A stretch of DNA of 64,000 bases from RHKX01 sp046330285 (GTDB taxonomy: Bacteria > Actinomycetota > Thermoleophilia > Solirubrobacterales > 70-9): NCBI GenBank assembly GCA_046330285.1, contig JAXLSX010000001.1, forward strand, positions 62,001 through 126,000, given 5' to 3'. A program made the translations under genes and the position numbers. Numbering within the stretch: the first letter of the stretch is position 1; each line of letters starts with the position of its first letter. The notes under the pieces are model-generated. The model searched no databases and was not told the DNA's origin. It was given only the letters and a program-made list of their open reading frames with translations. Positions 1-7,626 of this stretch are shown piece by piece.

Positions 1-620
1 GGCTCGAGCTGGCGGGCCCTCGCCGCGTCCGCCACGGCAGCCGGGACCGACTCGGCGAGCTCGGGATGTTCGAGCAGCATCAGCCCGGCCGCGGCGCCGC
101 CGAGCGCGCCGGTGACGCAGATCGCGTCCCCGGGCTCGGCGCCGGCACGGCCGACCATCGCGTCGGCGGCGGGCGTCCGGCCGATCGCGGTCACCGCGAC
201 GGCGAGGACCGCCGAGCCGGTCAGATCCCCGCCCAGCAGCGCCGCTCCCGACAGCTCGGCAAGCTCAGCGAGCCCCTCGCAGAGCTCGAGCGCGTCGTCG
301 CGGCCGAAGTCCTCGGGGATGCCGACCCAGACGTAGAGCTCCACCGGCTCGGCGCCCATCGCCGCGAGATCGCTGAGCGCCGCTCCGGCGGCCTTGCGTC
401 CGATCGCCCGGGGCGGGCACCAGCTCCGCCGGAAGGCGACACCGTCGACGATCGCATCGACGCTTACCGCCCGGCCTCCCCCGCCCGGCTCCTCGATCAC
501 CGCGGCGTCGTCGCCGATCCCGATCCGGACTTCGGGCCGCTCGACGGGTCCGCCGAGGCGGTCGCGGATCGCGGCGATCAGGTCGAACTCCGGCGAGCTG
601 CGCATGCGCGGCTCGCTCAC
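1..620 (-). CDS. thiL: Thiamine-monophosphate kinase (3' end outside window)
   Basis: ThiL phosphorylates thiamine monophosphate to thiamine pyrophosphate with ATP, the last step of cofactor synthesis, in the cytoplasm. Only the first ~206 residues are present; the reading frame stays open to the left edge. Visible ThiL signatures are GIGDDAA (residues 34-40, Mg/ATP-binding aspartates), the strand SVDAIVDGVAF (53-63) and the helix RKAAGAALSDLAAMGA (75-90). The GTG start overlaps the stop codon of the upstream mannosyltransferase gene as GTGA, which implies translational coupling; an in-frame ATG at 605 is a weaker alternative. The pairing with a mannosyltransferase has no obvious pathway logic. 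Confidence 0.9.
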   Translation of the reverse strand, partial: MSEPRMRSSPEFDLIAAIRDRLGGPVERPEVRIGIGDDAAVIEEPGGGGRAVSVDAIVDGVAFRRSWCPPRAIGRKAAGAALSDLAAMGAEPVELYVWVGIPEDFGRDDALELCEGLAELAELSGAALLGGDLTGSAVLAVAVTAIGRTPAADAMVGRAGAEPGDAICVTGALGGAAAGLMLLEHPELAESVPAAVADAARARQLE

Positions 621-1927
621 AGCGAAATCCCCGTGATGCCGTTGATCGCCTGGAACACCGTCAGCAGGATCGTCGCACCGATCAGGAGCCGATCGCGCGA
701 GATCGCGGCGACCGGGAGCACCCAGATCAGATACCAGGGGACGATGTAGGCGGAGGCAACGAGCACGCCGAACGCCGCCCAGCCGGCTGCGCGGACCCAG
801 TCGAACCCGCGGGCGACCGCGACCAGCAGCCAGATGACCGCGATCGCGAACGCCACGACGGCCACGGTCCTGACGACGTCGACGTCGATCCCGCTGCCGC
901 GCGAGAGGACGGAGGGAACGCTCCAGCGGCTGATCTGCCCGTGATTGCCGCCGGCGACGCTGAGCGCCTCGGTGACGCTCGAACCGAACGCAGCCAGGGA
1001 GACGGCGCCGACGAGGACGGCCGCGATCGCGATTCCGGCGATCAGCCGGCCACGCTGCCCCGGGCCCCGCGTGCCGACTATCGCGAACGGCGCGTACATC
1101 GCCCCGGAGATCTTCGTCGCCGCGGCGAGGACATAGCCGGCCCCGGCAGTGAGCGGCCGGGCGGCGAGTGAGGCCGCGATCGCGGCCATCGCGATCGCGG
1201 CGGTCAGCGCGTCGTTGTGGCCGCCGCCGACGAGCTGGACGAGGACGATCGGGTTCAGCGCGACGAACGCGACCGCGCCGGCGGGGGCGACGCCGCGCAG
1301 CCGCGCGAGGCGGGCGACGATCCAGGCGATCACGGCGACCGACAGGCCGGCGAGCAGCTTCAGCGACCAGAGCGCGAACGGGACGCCGAGCAGGCCGAGC
1401 GGATAGGTGCCCAGGGTGAACACCGGCCCGTAGACGGAGACCGCGTCGCGGTAGTCGACGACGCGGGCGGCGGCATCGTCCTGGGGGATCGCGGCCGGCG
1501 CATACTCGTAGGGGTTGAGCCCGTGCTCGGCGCCGAGCCGCGCGTAGGAGATGTAGCTGAAGAGGTCCAGCGAGAGCAGCGGCGGGGCGAGGACGAAGAG
1601 GGTGATCAGGATTCCGGCGACCCACCCGACCCAGCGCAGGCCGAGGTCGCGGGCGTAGGCGAGCAGGACCACCCAGATCGCGATCGCGAGCCAGAGCAGG
1701 CAGAGGTAGACCATCGGCCGCGAGACGAAGCCGTCGCTGAACAGCCCGAGGACGCCGTTGGCCCACCCCTCGCCCTCGCCGCGGAATCCGCCTCCCGGGA
1801 CGAAGCCGGGATCGATCGACGGAGTCGCCAGCGGCAACGAGACCGCGATCAGCGCGAGCGCCGCGAGCCGCGCGACGAGGCGCCGCCGCGCGGGAGCCGT
1901 CGCTGGGGTGGCCGGGGTCTCCTCCAT
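617..1927 (-). CDS. GT-C family polyprenol-phosphate-mannose mannosyltransferase (MptA/MptB-like)
   Basis: A 436-residue integral membrane protein with roughly ten or more hydrophobic helices. The family transfers mannose from a polyprenyl phosphate carrier to glycans on the outer face of the membrane. Seen: an N-terminal helix, an early exoplasmic motif LDLFSYISYARLG followed by a LNPYEY segment as in GT-C enzymes, and the GGGHNDALTAA segment typical of DUF2029/MptB relatives. The reading frame is open further upstream, but that part lies antisense to the HAD gene and lacks membrane character, so I place the start at the ATG beginning MEETPATPAT. It overlaps thiL by 4 bases. The 21-bp gap to the divergent HAD gene must hold both promoters. 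The exact acceptor cannot be told. Confidence 0.8.
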   Translation of the reverse strand: MEETPATPATAPARRRLVARLAALALIAVSLPLATPSIDPGFVPGGGFRGEGEGWANGVLGLFSDGFVSRPMVYLCLLWLAIAIWVVLLAYARDLGLRWVGWVAGILITLFVLAPPLLSLDLFSYISYARLGAEHGLNPYEYAPAAIPQDDAAARVVDYRDAVSVYGPVFTLGTYPLGLLGVPFALWSLKLLAGLSVAVIAWIVARLARLRGVAPAGAVAFVALNPIVLVQLVGGGHNDALTAAIAMAAIAASLAARPLTAGAGYVLAAATKISGAMYAPFAIVGTRGPGQRGRLIAGIAIAAVLVGAVSLAAFGSSVTEALSVAGGNHGQISRWSVPSVLSRGSGIDVDVVRTVAVVAFAIAVIWLLVAVARGFDWVRAAGWAAFGVLVASAYIVPWYLIWVLPVAAISRDRLLIGATILLTVFQAINGITGISL

Positions 1928-1948
1928 CAGCTCGGTGAGAATGTATTC

Positions 1949-2596
1949 GTGCCCGCCCCCTACCGCGCCTGCCTGATCGACGCGCTCGGCACCATGGTCC
2001 GGCTGCTGCCGCCGTGGGAGTACCTCGACGCCGCGGCGACGGCGGGCGTGCCGGCCGAACGCATCCGGTCGGCCTTCGAGGCCGAGATGCGCTTCTACCG
2101 TGACAACGCCGAGCGCGGCCGCGACGCCGACTCGCTGGCGCAGTTGCGGGCGGATGCGGCCCAGGTTCTCTCGGCCGGCCTCGGCCGCGAGGTCGCCGTC
2201 GACTCGATGATGGCCGCGATCCGCTTCGAGGCCTATCCGGACGCGGCGCCGGCGCTCGCGGCGCTCAGGGCACGCGGCCTCCGGATCGTCTGCGTCTCGA
2301 ACTGGGACTACGCGCTCGGCACGGTGCTCGAGCGGATCGGGCTCGCGCCGGCGCTCGACGGCGTCGTCACCTCGGCGGCCGTCGGCGCCCGCAAGCCGGA
2401 CCCGGCGATCTTCGCCGCGGCGCTGGACATCGCCGGCTGCGGGGCGGCCGACGCGTTCCACGTCGGCGACAGCGACGAGGACGTCGAAGGGGCCCGCGCA
2501 GCCGGCATCGACGTGATCAGGATCGACCGCGAAGACGGCGCCGACGTATCCTCGCTCGCCGAGATGGTCGAGCTGCCGGAGCTGAGCAAGCGATGA
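1949..2596 (+). CDS. HAD-superfamily hydrolase (haloacid dehalogenase/phosphatase type)
   Basis: A 215-residue soluble HAD-like hydrolase. Motif I is LIDALGTM near the N-terminus; the usual second aspartate is leucine here, as in a common actinobacterial DALGT subgroup. Motif II is the serine in VCVSNWD, motif III the lysine in GARKPDP and motif IV the aspartates of HVGDSDEDVEGA. The first in-frame ATG would remove motif I, so the start is taken as GTG at 1949. Its stop overlaps the ATG of the CPBP protease gene (ATGA), so the two are probably co-translated. The substrate is unknown; a phosphoglycolate- or sugar-phosphate-type phosphatase is possible. Confidence 0.85.
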   Translation: MPAPYRACLIDALGTMVRLLPPWEYLDAAATAGVPAERIRSAFEAEMRFYRDNAERGRDADSLAQLRADAAQVLSAGLGREVAVDSMMAAIRFEAYPDAAPALAALRARGLRIVCVSNWDYALGTVLERIGLAPALDGVVTSAAVGARKPDPAIFAAALDIAGCGAADAFHVGDSDEDVEGARAAGIDVIRIDREDGADVSSLAEMVELPELSKR

Positions 2597-3468
2597 GCGA
2601 CGAGCGGGGCGACGCCCCCGAGCAGCCGCGCGTCGGCTCGAGCCCGCCGCCCGGCGCGGGCGGCGAGCCCGCGTCCAGCCCGCCGCCGGGCGGGCCGGTC
2701 GCCTCGACTCCGCCCCCCGGCGGGGAGGAACCCGACCGGGCCTCGAAGGGTGGGCGCTTCCTGACCCGCTACGCGGGCCTGCCCGAGGTCGGCTGGGGCG
2801 GCGGGATGGTCGCGCTCGGCGTCCTGATCGCGGCCGGGACGATGCTGATCGGGACGATCATGGTCGCGATCTTCGATCCCGAGCTCGACTCGCCGGCGGC
2901 ACGCAACGCCGCCCAGCTCGCGGTCGCGCTGAGCCTCGGAGGAACGGCGCTCGGCTTCGCCTTCTTCGACGCCGGCGGGCGTATCAAGGAGTCATTCGGG
3001 AAGCTCGGCCTCGGCCCCCGGATCGCCCTCGGCGCGATCGGGCTGGCCGTCCTCGCCTGGTTCGTCTACATCCTCTGCGCCGGGATCCTCACCCCCCTCC
3101 TGCAGCCCGACCAGGAGGACGTGACCCGTGAGCTCGGGACGAACAAGGACGAGCTCGGCAGCGTCGCCGTGGCGGCCTTCCTGATCGTGATCGCCGCGCC
3201 GCTCTCGGAGGAGATGTTCTTCCGCGGCTTCATGTTCGCCGGCCTTCGACGCGCGATGTCGATCTGGCCCGCGGCGCTGATCTCGGCCGCCGTCTGGGGC
3301 TCGCTGCACCTCGGCGCCGGGAACATCGGCGTCGCGATCCAGCTCGCCGTCTTCGGGGTGATCCTCGCCTGGCTGTACGAGCGCAGCGGCACGCTCTGGG
3401 CGCCGGTGTTGGCGCACGCGATCAACAACACGATCGCCTTCGTGCTGCTCGTCACCGACGTCGTCTGA
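2593..3468 (+). CDS. CPBP-family intramembrane metalloprotease
   Basis: A 291-residue membrane protein of the CAAX-protease/bacteriocin-processing (Abi) family. The first ~50 residues form a cytoplasmic tail with three imperfect SPPPG/TPPPG repeats. The membrane core then carries the three family motifs: EExxxR (E206, E207, R211), a histidine in WGSLHL (H239) and HxxxN (H275, N279). All predicted catalytic residues are present, so it is likely active. Substrates are unknown; relatives process prenylated or secreted peptides or act in signalling. It begins with an ATGA overlap on the HAD gene and is followed by a 47-bp gap with its own -10-like element for the next gene. Confidence 0.88.
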   Translation: MSDERGDAPEQPRVGSSPPPGAGGEPASSPPPGGPVASTPPPGGEEPDRASKGGRFLTRYAGLPEVGWGGGMVALGVLIAAGTMLIGTIMVAIFDPELDSPAARNAAQLAVALSLGGTALGFAFFDAGGRIKESFGKLGLGPRIALGAIGLAVLAWFVYILCAGILTPLLQPDQEDVTRELGTNKDELGSVAVAAFLIVIAAPLSEEMFFRGFMFAGLRRAMSIWPAALISAAVWGSLHLGAGNIGVAIQLAVFGVILAWLYERSGTLWAPVLAHAINNTIAFVLLVTDVV

Positions 3469-3499
3469 CGCACCCGTCCCGATCAGCCGTCCCGGCCCC

Positions 3500-3505
3500 T
3501 ACAAT
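3500..3505 (+). promoter_or_regulatory. -10-like TACAAT before the L,D-transpeptidase gene
   Basis: TACAAT lies 10 nt before the ATG at 3516, so the transcript would have an almost absent leader. No convincing -35 is seen. Confidence 0.4.
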
Positions 3506-3515
3506 TGCGGCCGCA

Positions 3516-4661
3516 ATGAGCCAGGGAATGCGTCTTCGTTCGGTCCTCGTCCTCTCTCTCGTCCTGTCGCTGGCGGTGCTCGTCGCCGTCGCGTCGGCTC
3601 AGGAGCCGTCATCGACGACACCTGATCCCGGCGACGAAGCGACCTCGACGACCATCGCCCCCGGCGAGCCCGACCCGGGCGCACCGGCCGACCCCGCCGA
3701 CGGCGACCCCGCCGGCGCCGACGATCAGGCCGCCGACTCGGCCGCGCAGTCCAGCGCCGCCGAGTCGAAGAAGGGCGCCCCGGCGCTGCAGCCGACGACC
3801 ACGAAGGTCCGGCTGAAGGGCATCCGCAGCGGCAAGGTCACGGCGGGCAACCGCGTCAAGGTGGCCGGAACCGTCCGCCGCTTCAACGTCGGCCAGAAGG
3901 TCACCATCGTCCTCTACCGCGGCAAGAAGACCGTCAAGCGCCAGACGGTCAAGGTCCGCGACAAGGGCAAGGGCTCCGACCTCGGCCAGTTCCACTGGTC
4001 GCGGAAGATGATCGCGCCGGGGATGTACCGGGTCCAGGCGATCCTCCACAAGGGCAACGACTGGGCGAGCTCGAAGACCTCGAGCCGCAACTTCCGGATC
4101 CGCTACCCCAGCCTCAACAAGGGCGACCGCGGCTCCGCCCCGTCGCTGCTGAACGACCTCCTGAACGACCTCGGCTACGTCTCGAGCAAGGGCTCGAAGT
4201 ACAGCTCCGCCACCGGCCGCGCCGTCCTCGCGTACCGCAAGGTCAACGACATGGCCCGCAAGGAGAAGGCGACCGGCAGCATCTTCAAGAAGCTCGCGAT
4301 GGGCAAGGGCGGCTTCAAGCTCAAGCACCCGGGCGCCGGCAAGCACGTCGAGGCCGATCTCTCCCGTCAGGTGATGGTCCTGGCCAAGAACGGCAAGGTC
4401 GACGAGATCTACACGATCTCCTCGGGCGCGCCGGCCACACCGACCATCCAGGGCAAGTTCCGCTTCTACCGCAAGGACGCGGGCTACAACAGCCTCGGGA
4501 TGTACTACTCGGTCTACTTCATCCGCGGCTACGCGACTCACGGCTACCACGACGTGCCGACCTACCCGGCGAGCCACGGCTGCCTGCGGAACCCGATCCC
4601 CGATTCGGTCCACATCTACAACTGGATCGACATCGGCGACCCGATTTACGTCTACCCGTGA
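3516..4661 (+). CDS. Secreted L,D-transpeptidase (YkuD domain)
   Basis: Forms 3-3 peptidoglycan cross-links or attaches proteins to the wall. The 381-residue precursor has a signal peptide (hydrophobic to about residue 28, probable cleavage in VASAQE), then a Thr/Asp/Pro-rich linker (about 30-90), a basic Ig-like region, a peptidoglycan-binding-like helical segment, and a C-terminal YkuD domain. The catalytic signature is complete: H342, then SHGCLRN with H354, C356 and R358. A second in-frame ATG occurs four codons later. No partner gene is evident; the following pyrE gene is separated by 113 bp that form a large imperfect hairpin. Confidence 0.9.
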   Translation: MSQGMRLRSVLVLSLVLSLAVLVAVASAQEPSSTTPDPGDEATSTTIAPGEPDPGAPADPADGDPAGADDQAADSAAQSSAAESKKGAPALQPTTTKVRLKGIRSGKVTAGNRVKVAGTVRRFNVGQKVTIVLYRGKKTVKRQTVKVRDKGKGSDLGQFHWSRKMIAPGMYRVQAILHKGNDWASSKTSSRNFRIRYPSLNKGDRGSAPSLLNDLLNDLGYVSSKGSKYSSATGRAVLAYRKVNDMARKEKATGSIFKKLAMGKGGFKLKHPGAGKHVEADLSRQVMVLAKNGKVDEIYTISSGAPATPTIQGKFRFYRKDAGYNSLGMYYSVYFIRGYATHGYHDVPTYPASHGCLRNPIPDSVHIYNWIDIGDPIYVYP

Positions 4662-4765
4662 TGGCGGACTGAGGGAGGCGCTGGGCCTTTGTCCTCGTCG
4701 GCTCACGTGCTGACGCACGCTTCGCCTCCTGCGTCCGCGGCCAGCGACTCCTCAGCCTCGCCATC
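4660..4765 (+). promoter_or_regulatory. Strongly structured leader between ldt and pyrE
   Basis: An imperfect 25-nt inverted repeat (4660-4684 with 4741-4765) encloses a second hairpin (GACGCA at 4712-4717 with TGCGTC at 4730-4735) and a CACGTG-centred element. The structure starts at the ldt stop codon and ends 9 nt before the pyrE start. It could be a terminator, a pyrimidine-responsive leader or both; the sequence alone does not decide. Confidence 0.45.
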
Positions 4766-4774
4766 ACCGTTTCG

Positions 4775-5332
4775 ATGACCGCAAGGGAGACATTGATTCA
4801 AGAGCTGCGCGAGCACGCGCTCGTGCTCGGCGAGGTGACGCTGACCAGCGGCGCGACCGCCTCCTACTACGTCGACGCCAAGCGCGCGATCCTCCGCCAG
4901 CCGGCCTTCGGCGCCCTCGCCGAACTGGTCGCCGCCGAAGCCGTCCGGCTCGGCGCCACCGCCGTCGGCGGGATGACGATGGGCGCCGACCCGATCGCCA
5001 GCGCCGCGATCTCCGACCCGGCCGGCAAGGACCTCGTCGCGTTCTTCGTCCGCAAGGAGAAGAAGCAGCACGGGCTCCAGCGCTGGGTCGAGGGACCGAT
5101 CCTCGAACCCGGCACCCGCGTCCTCATCGTTGAGGACGTCGTCACCACCGGCGGCTCGACGGTCAAGGCGATCGAACGCTGTCGCGAGGAGGGACTCGAC
5201 ATCGTCGGCACCGTCTCCGTCCTCGACCGCCTCGCCGGTGGCGGCGAGAACATCGTCGAGGCATCCGGCGGCGCCCCCTACACCCCGCTGGCGACGATCG
5301 ACGACGTCCACCCGGACCGCGACGACCGCTAG
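4775..5332 (+). CDS. pyrE: Orotate phosphoribosyltransferase
   Basis: Converts orotate and PRPP to orotidine 5'-phosphate in pyrimidine synthesis. The 185-residue length is normal for a single-domain OPRTase. Seen: the YYVDAKRAIL segment near the N-terminus, the flexible-loop lysines in FVRKEKKQHG (91-100) and the PRPP-binding motif VLIVEDVVTTGGST (116-129). The ATG at 4775 has no clear ribosome site; an in-frame TTG at 4793 preceded by AAGGGAG is a possible alternative that would still keep the fold. It ends 10 bp from the convergent subtilase gene, with no room for an independent terminator. Confidence 0.93.
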   Translation: MTARETLIQELREHALVLGEVTLTSGATASYYVDAKRAILRQPAFGALAELVAAEAVRLGATAVGGMTMGADPIASAAISDPAGKDLVAFFVRKEKKQHGLQRWVEGPILEPGTRVLIVEDVVTTGGSTVKAIERCREEGLDIVGTVSVLDRLAGGGENIVEASGGAPYTPLATIDDVHPDRDDR

Positions 5333-5342
5333 GCCGCGGGCC

Positions 5343-7505
5343 CTACTTCCGCTTCTTCTTCTTGACCTTCCAGGAGTAGTTGGCCGCCGTCAGGTTGTCG
5401 GCCGGGTCCGTCGCCTGGACGATCAGCCGGTGCTTGCCGGGCTTGACCTTGAAGGTCGACTGCGCCGCGCACGGCTTCGCGCGCTTGTCGTCGAGGCTGC
5501 AGGCGAGATCGGCGTTGTGGTCGGTGAGGAACTCGAACTTGGCCTTCGTCGACTTAGTGGTCTTGGGCGGCTTCTTCGAGATCAGCAGGGTCGGCGCCGT
5601 CTCGTCCCCGGCGATCAGCGCGCCCTCGGCGTCGATCAGCCCGGCTCCCTGGACCTGCTGCCCGAAGCCTGGAATCGACTTCGCGCTCGACACCTGGGCC
5701 TGCTTGACCTCCTGCTGGGTGATCGAGGGCTCGGCGTCGATCTGCAGCGCCGCAACGGCGGCGGCGTGCGGGGACGCCTGCGAGGTCCCGAAGAACCGGA
5801 ACAGGCCGCCGCCGAAGTTCGACCCGAAGAAGGTGTTCTGCCCACCGTCGGTGGCGACGACGTCGGGCTTGCTGGTCACCTGCGGGCTGCCGAGGGCCGG
5901 CGCCGGCGTGACGCCGTTGACCGGACCGAACAGATGAGTAACCGGGCCGCGGCTCGAGTAGTCCTCGACGGTGGCGGCGTTGTTGTACGGCACCGCGCCA
6001 ACCGTCTGGGCGGAGGTCGATCCGTTGTGTCCGAAGATCGTCGGACCGACGGTGTCGCCGCCGGCGGAGACCGGGTACTCGAGCGCCGCGATCGACCCGG
6101 CGCCGTTGTCGGAGTTGATCCACTTGATCCGCGGCGTCGCCGTTCCCGCCATCCGGCCGATCACCACCTGGTAGTTGAAGGCGGCGGTGCTGCCGGGATT
6201 GAACGCCGCGAACTCGAAGGGGATCTTCGACGTGTTGACGTTGTCGTTGGTCGAGCTGGCCGTGACCGAGCTGGTGGCGACGTTGATGACGTAGATGTTG
6301 AAGTCGGTGTTGACGCCGAACCAGGGCTGGGCCCACTGCATGTCGAACCGGAGGCTGGTCCCTCCGGCCGTGGCGGTGATCCCGAACTGGTTGTCGGCGG
6401 GGGCACCCGGGTTGAAGTCCATGCAGTCGACCGGATCGGTCGCCGGGAGTGCGTTGACGATCGCCGGACAGGCCGTCGGCCGGTAGGCCGGCGCCTCCCA
6501 GGAGTTGCTGTCGTTGCCCGCGAGCCGGCGATTGTTGTTGTACGCCATCGAGAAGTACGGGATGCCGGCCGAGGTGACGTCGGCGACCGCCTTCGAGATG
6601 ACGCTGTCCTGGTAGAAGGGCTCGTTGAAGTAGATGTAGTCGTCCGCGATCACGTCGGCTCCCGCATTGGCGAGGTCGACGATGTTCCCGGCGAAGGAGC
6701 TGTCGCTGTTCTCCGCGGTCGCGAACGCGAGAGCGGCACCGGGAGCGACGTCGTGCACTGCCTGGAGCATCGCCCGCCCCTCGTCGGCCTTGGAGAAGAC
6801 CGAGCCGTCGTCGAGCACCTGGACCGGGGTCGTCCGCCCGCACGGGTTCCCCGGACCGGGAAGATCGCCGGCGGCGACGTCCTGGGCGGCGGTGGTCGCC
6901 GGCCCGACCCGCTTCGCGTAGGAGTCGGAGAGGATCCCGACCTTGACGCCGGTGCCGTCGACGTCGTAGAGGCTGCGGGCGACGTTCGCGCGGAGCTGGG
7001 TGAGGGCCTCGGAGACGAACGTGCCGGTGGCGCAGGTGTTGTTCGCGCGGGCGACGACGCCGCCCTTGCGAGCGTGCCCGTCGGCCCCGTCGAGCTCGGC
7101 GCCGCTCATCGGCGCGATCACCTCCTCCAGGTATTCGACGTCGTCGACGGCGCCGACGGCCCGCAGGTCCTGCTCGCGGACCGAAGCGGTGATCGCGTGC
7201 GTCGGCTCGTACACGTCGAGGATGTCGGCGCCGGCGTCGCGGAGGGCGGGGACGCTCGCGTGGGGATCGCCCGTCGTCCGTGCCTGGACCACGATCCGGC
7301 CGCCGTCGCGGGTGAGGCTGCCGGCGCCGCGCGGCAGCAGCGACACCGCGTCGGCCTGCTCGGCGGCGGAGGCGTTGCGGAGATCCTTGCCCGCAAGCGC
7401 GTCGAGACGCACCGAGAGCGAACCGGGATCGGCCTGCGCACCGGCCGGGATCAGCAGCCCGAGCAGCACGGCGATGAAGATGAACGGACTTCTGAGACGA
7501 GACAC
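5343..7505 (-). CDS. Secreted subtilase-fold protein with Glu in place of the catalytic His
   Basis: A 720-residue exported S8-like protein. The GTG start at 7505 is chosen because AGGGG lies 5 nt upstream and a signal peptide follows directly (hydrophobic to AGAQA, residue 25). The core contains the aspartate motif VGILSDSY (D194), a second motif DEGRAML where the canonical His is E242, and the serine motif GTSQASPHAA (S575). The last ~90 residues form an Ig-like domain (CSLDD ... KVKPGKHRLIVQATD) ending in the basic tail KVKKKKRK. Whether it is a peptidase using Ser-Glu-Asp or an inactive surface protein is open. It has its own promoter at 7556-7584. Confidence 0.82.
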   Translation of the reverse strand: MSRLRSPFIFIAVLLGLLIPAGAQADPGSLSVRLDALAGKDLRNASAAEQADAVSLLPRGAGSLTRDGGRIVVQARTTGDPHASVPALRDAGADILDVYEPTHAITASVREQDLRAVGAVDDVEYLEEVIAPMSGAELDGADGHARKGGVVARANNTCATGTFVSEALTQLRANVARSLYDVDGTGVKVGILSDSYAKRVGPATTAAQDVAAGDLPGPGNPCGRTTPVQVLDDGSVFSKADEGRAMLQAVHDVAPGAALAFATAENSDSSFAGNIVDLANAGADVIADDYIYFNEPFYQDSVISKAVADVTSAGIPYFSMAYNNNRRLAGNDSNSWEAPAYRPTACPAIVNALPATDPVDCMDFNPGAPADNQFGITATAGGTSLRFDMQWAQPWFGVNTDFNIYVINVATSSVTASSTNDNVNTSKIPFEFAAFNPGSTAAFNYQVVIGRMAGTATPRIKWINSDNGAGSIAALEYPVSAGGDTVGPTIFGHNGSTSAQTVGAVPYNNAATVEDYSSRGPVTHLFGPVNGVTPAPALGSPQVTSKPDVVATDGGQNTFFGSNFGGGLFRFFGTSQASPHAAAVAALQIDAEPSITQQEVKQAQVSSAKSIPGFGQQVQGAGLIDAEGALIAGDETAPTLLISKKPPKTTKSTKAKFEFLTDHNADLACSLDDKRAKPCAAQSTFKVKPGKHRLIVQATDPADNLTAANYSWKVKKKKRK

Positions 7506-7510
7506 TTGAT

Positions 7511-7515
7511 CCCCT
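7511..7515 (-). promoter_or_regulatory. Ribosome binding site fixing the subtilase start
   Basis: AGGGG on the minus strand lies 5 nt before GTG 7505; this favours that GTG over the ATG at 7550. Confidence 0.6.
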
Positions 7516-7555
7516 AACGACGATTGAACCGGTCCCTCACCGGACTGCAACGACG

Positions 7556-7584
7556 GTTATAGATGGACGCTCGCTGAGACACAA
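7556..7584 (-). promoter_or_regulatory. Sigma-70-type promoter of the subtilase gene
   Basis: On the minus strand a -35 TTGTGT (7584-7579) and a -10 TATAAC (7561-7556) are separated by exactly 17 bp, about 50 nt before the GTG start. Confidence 0.5.
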
Positions 7585-7600
7585 CCACCCCGCGGGGTGG
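7585..7600. terminator. 16-bp perfect palindrome, possible terminator
   Basis: A perfect palindrome with CCACCCCG arms lies 27 bp past the stop codon of the GGDEF-EAL gene and directly upstream of the subtilase -35. There is no loop or T-run, so it may instead be an operator. Confidence 0.35.
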
Positions 7601-7626
7601 AACGGACGACACCCGAGCGGCTCCGC

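Noticed and set aside
5130..7517. A 795-codon plus-strand open frame
   Set aside because: It is the antisense shadow of the subtilase gene; the composition is repetitive Arg/Asp/Val with no domain, as expected in GC-rich DNA.
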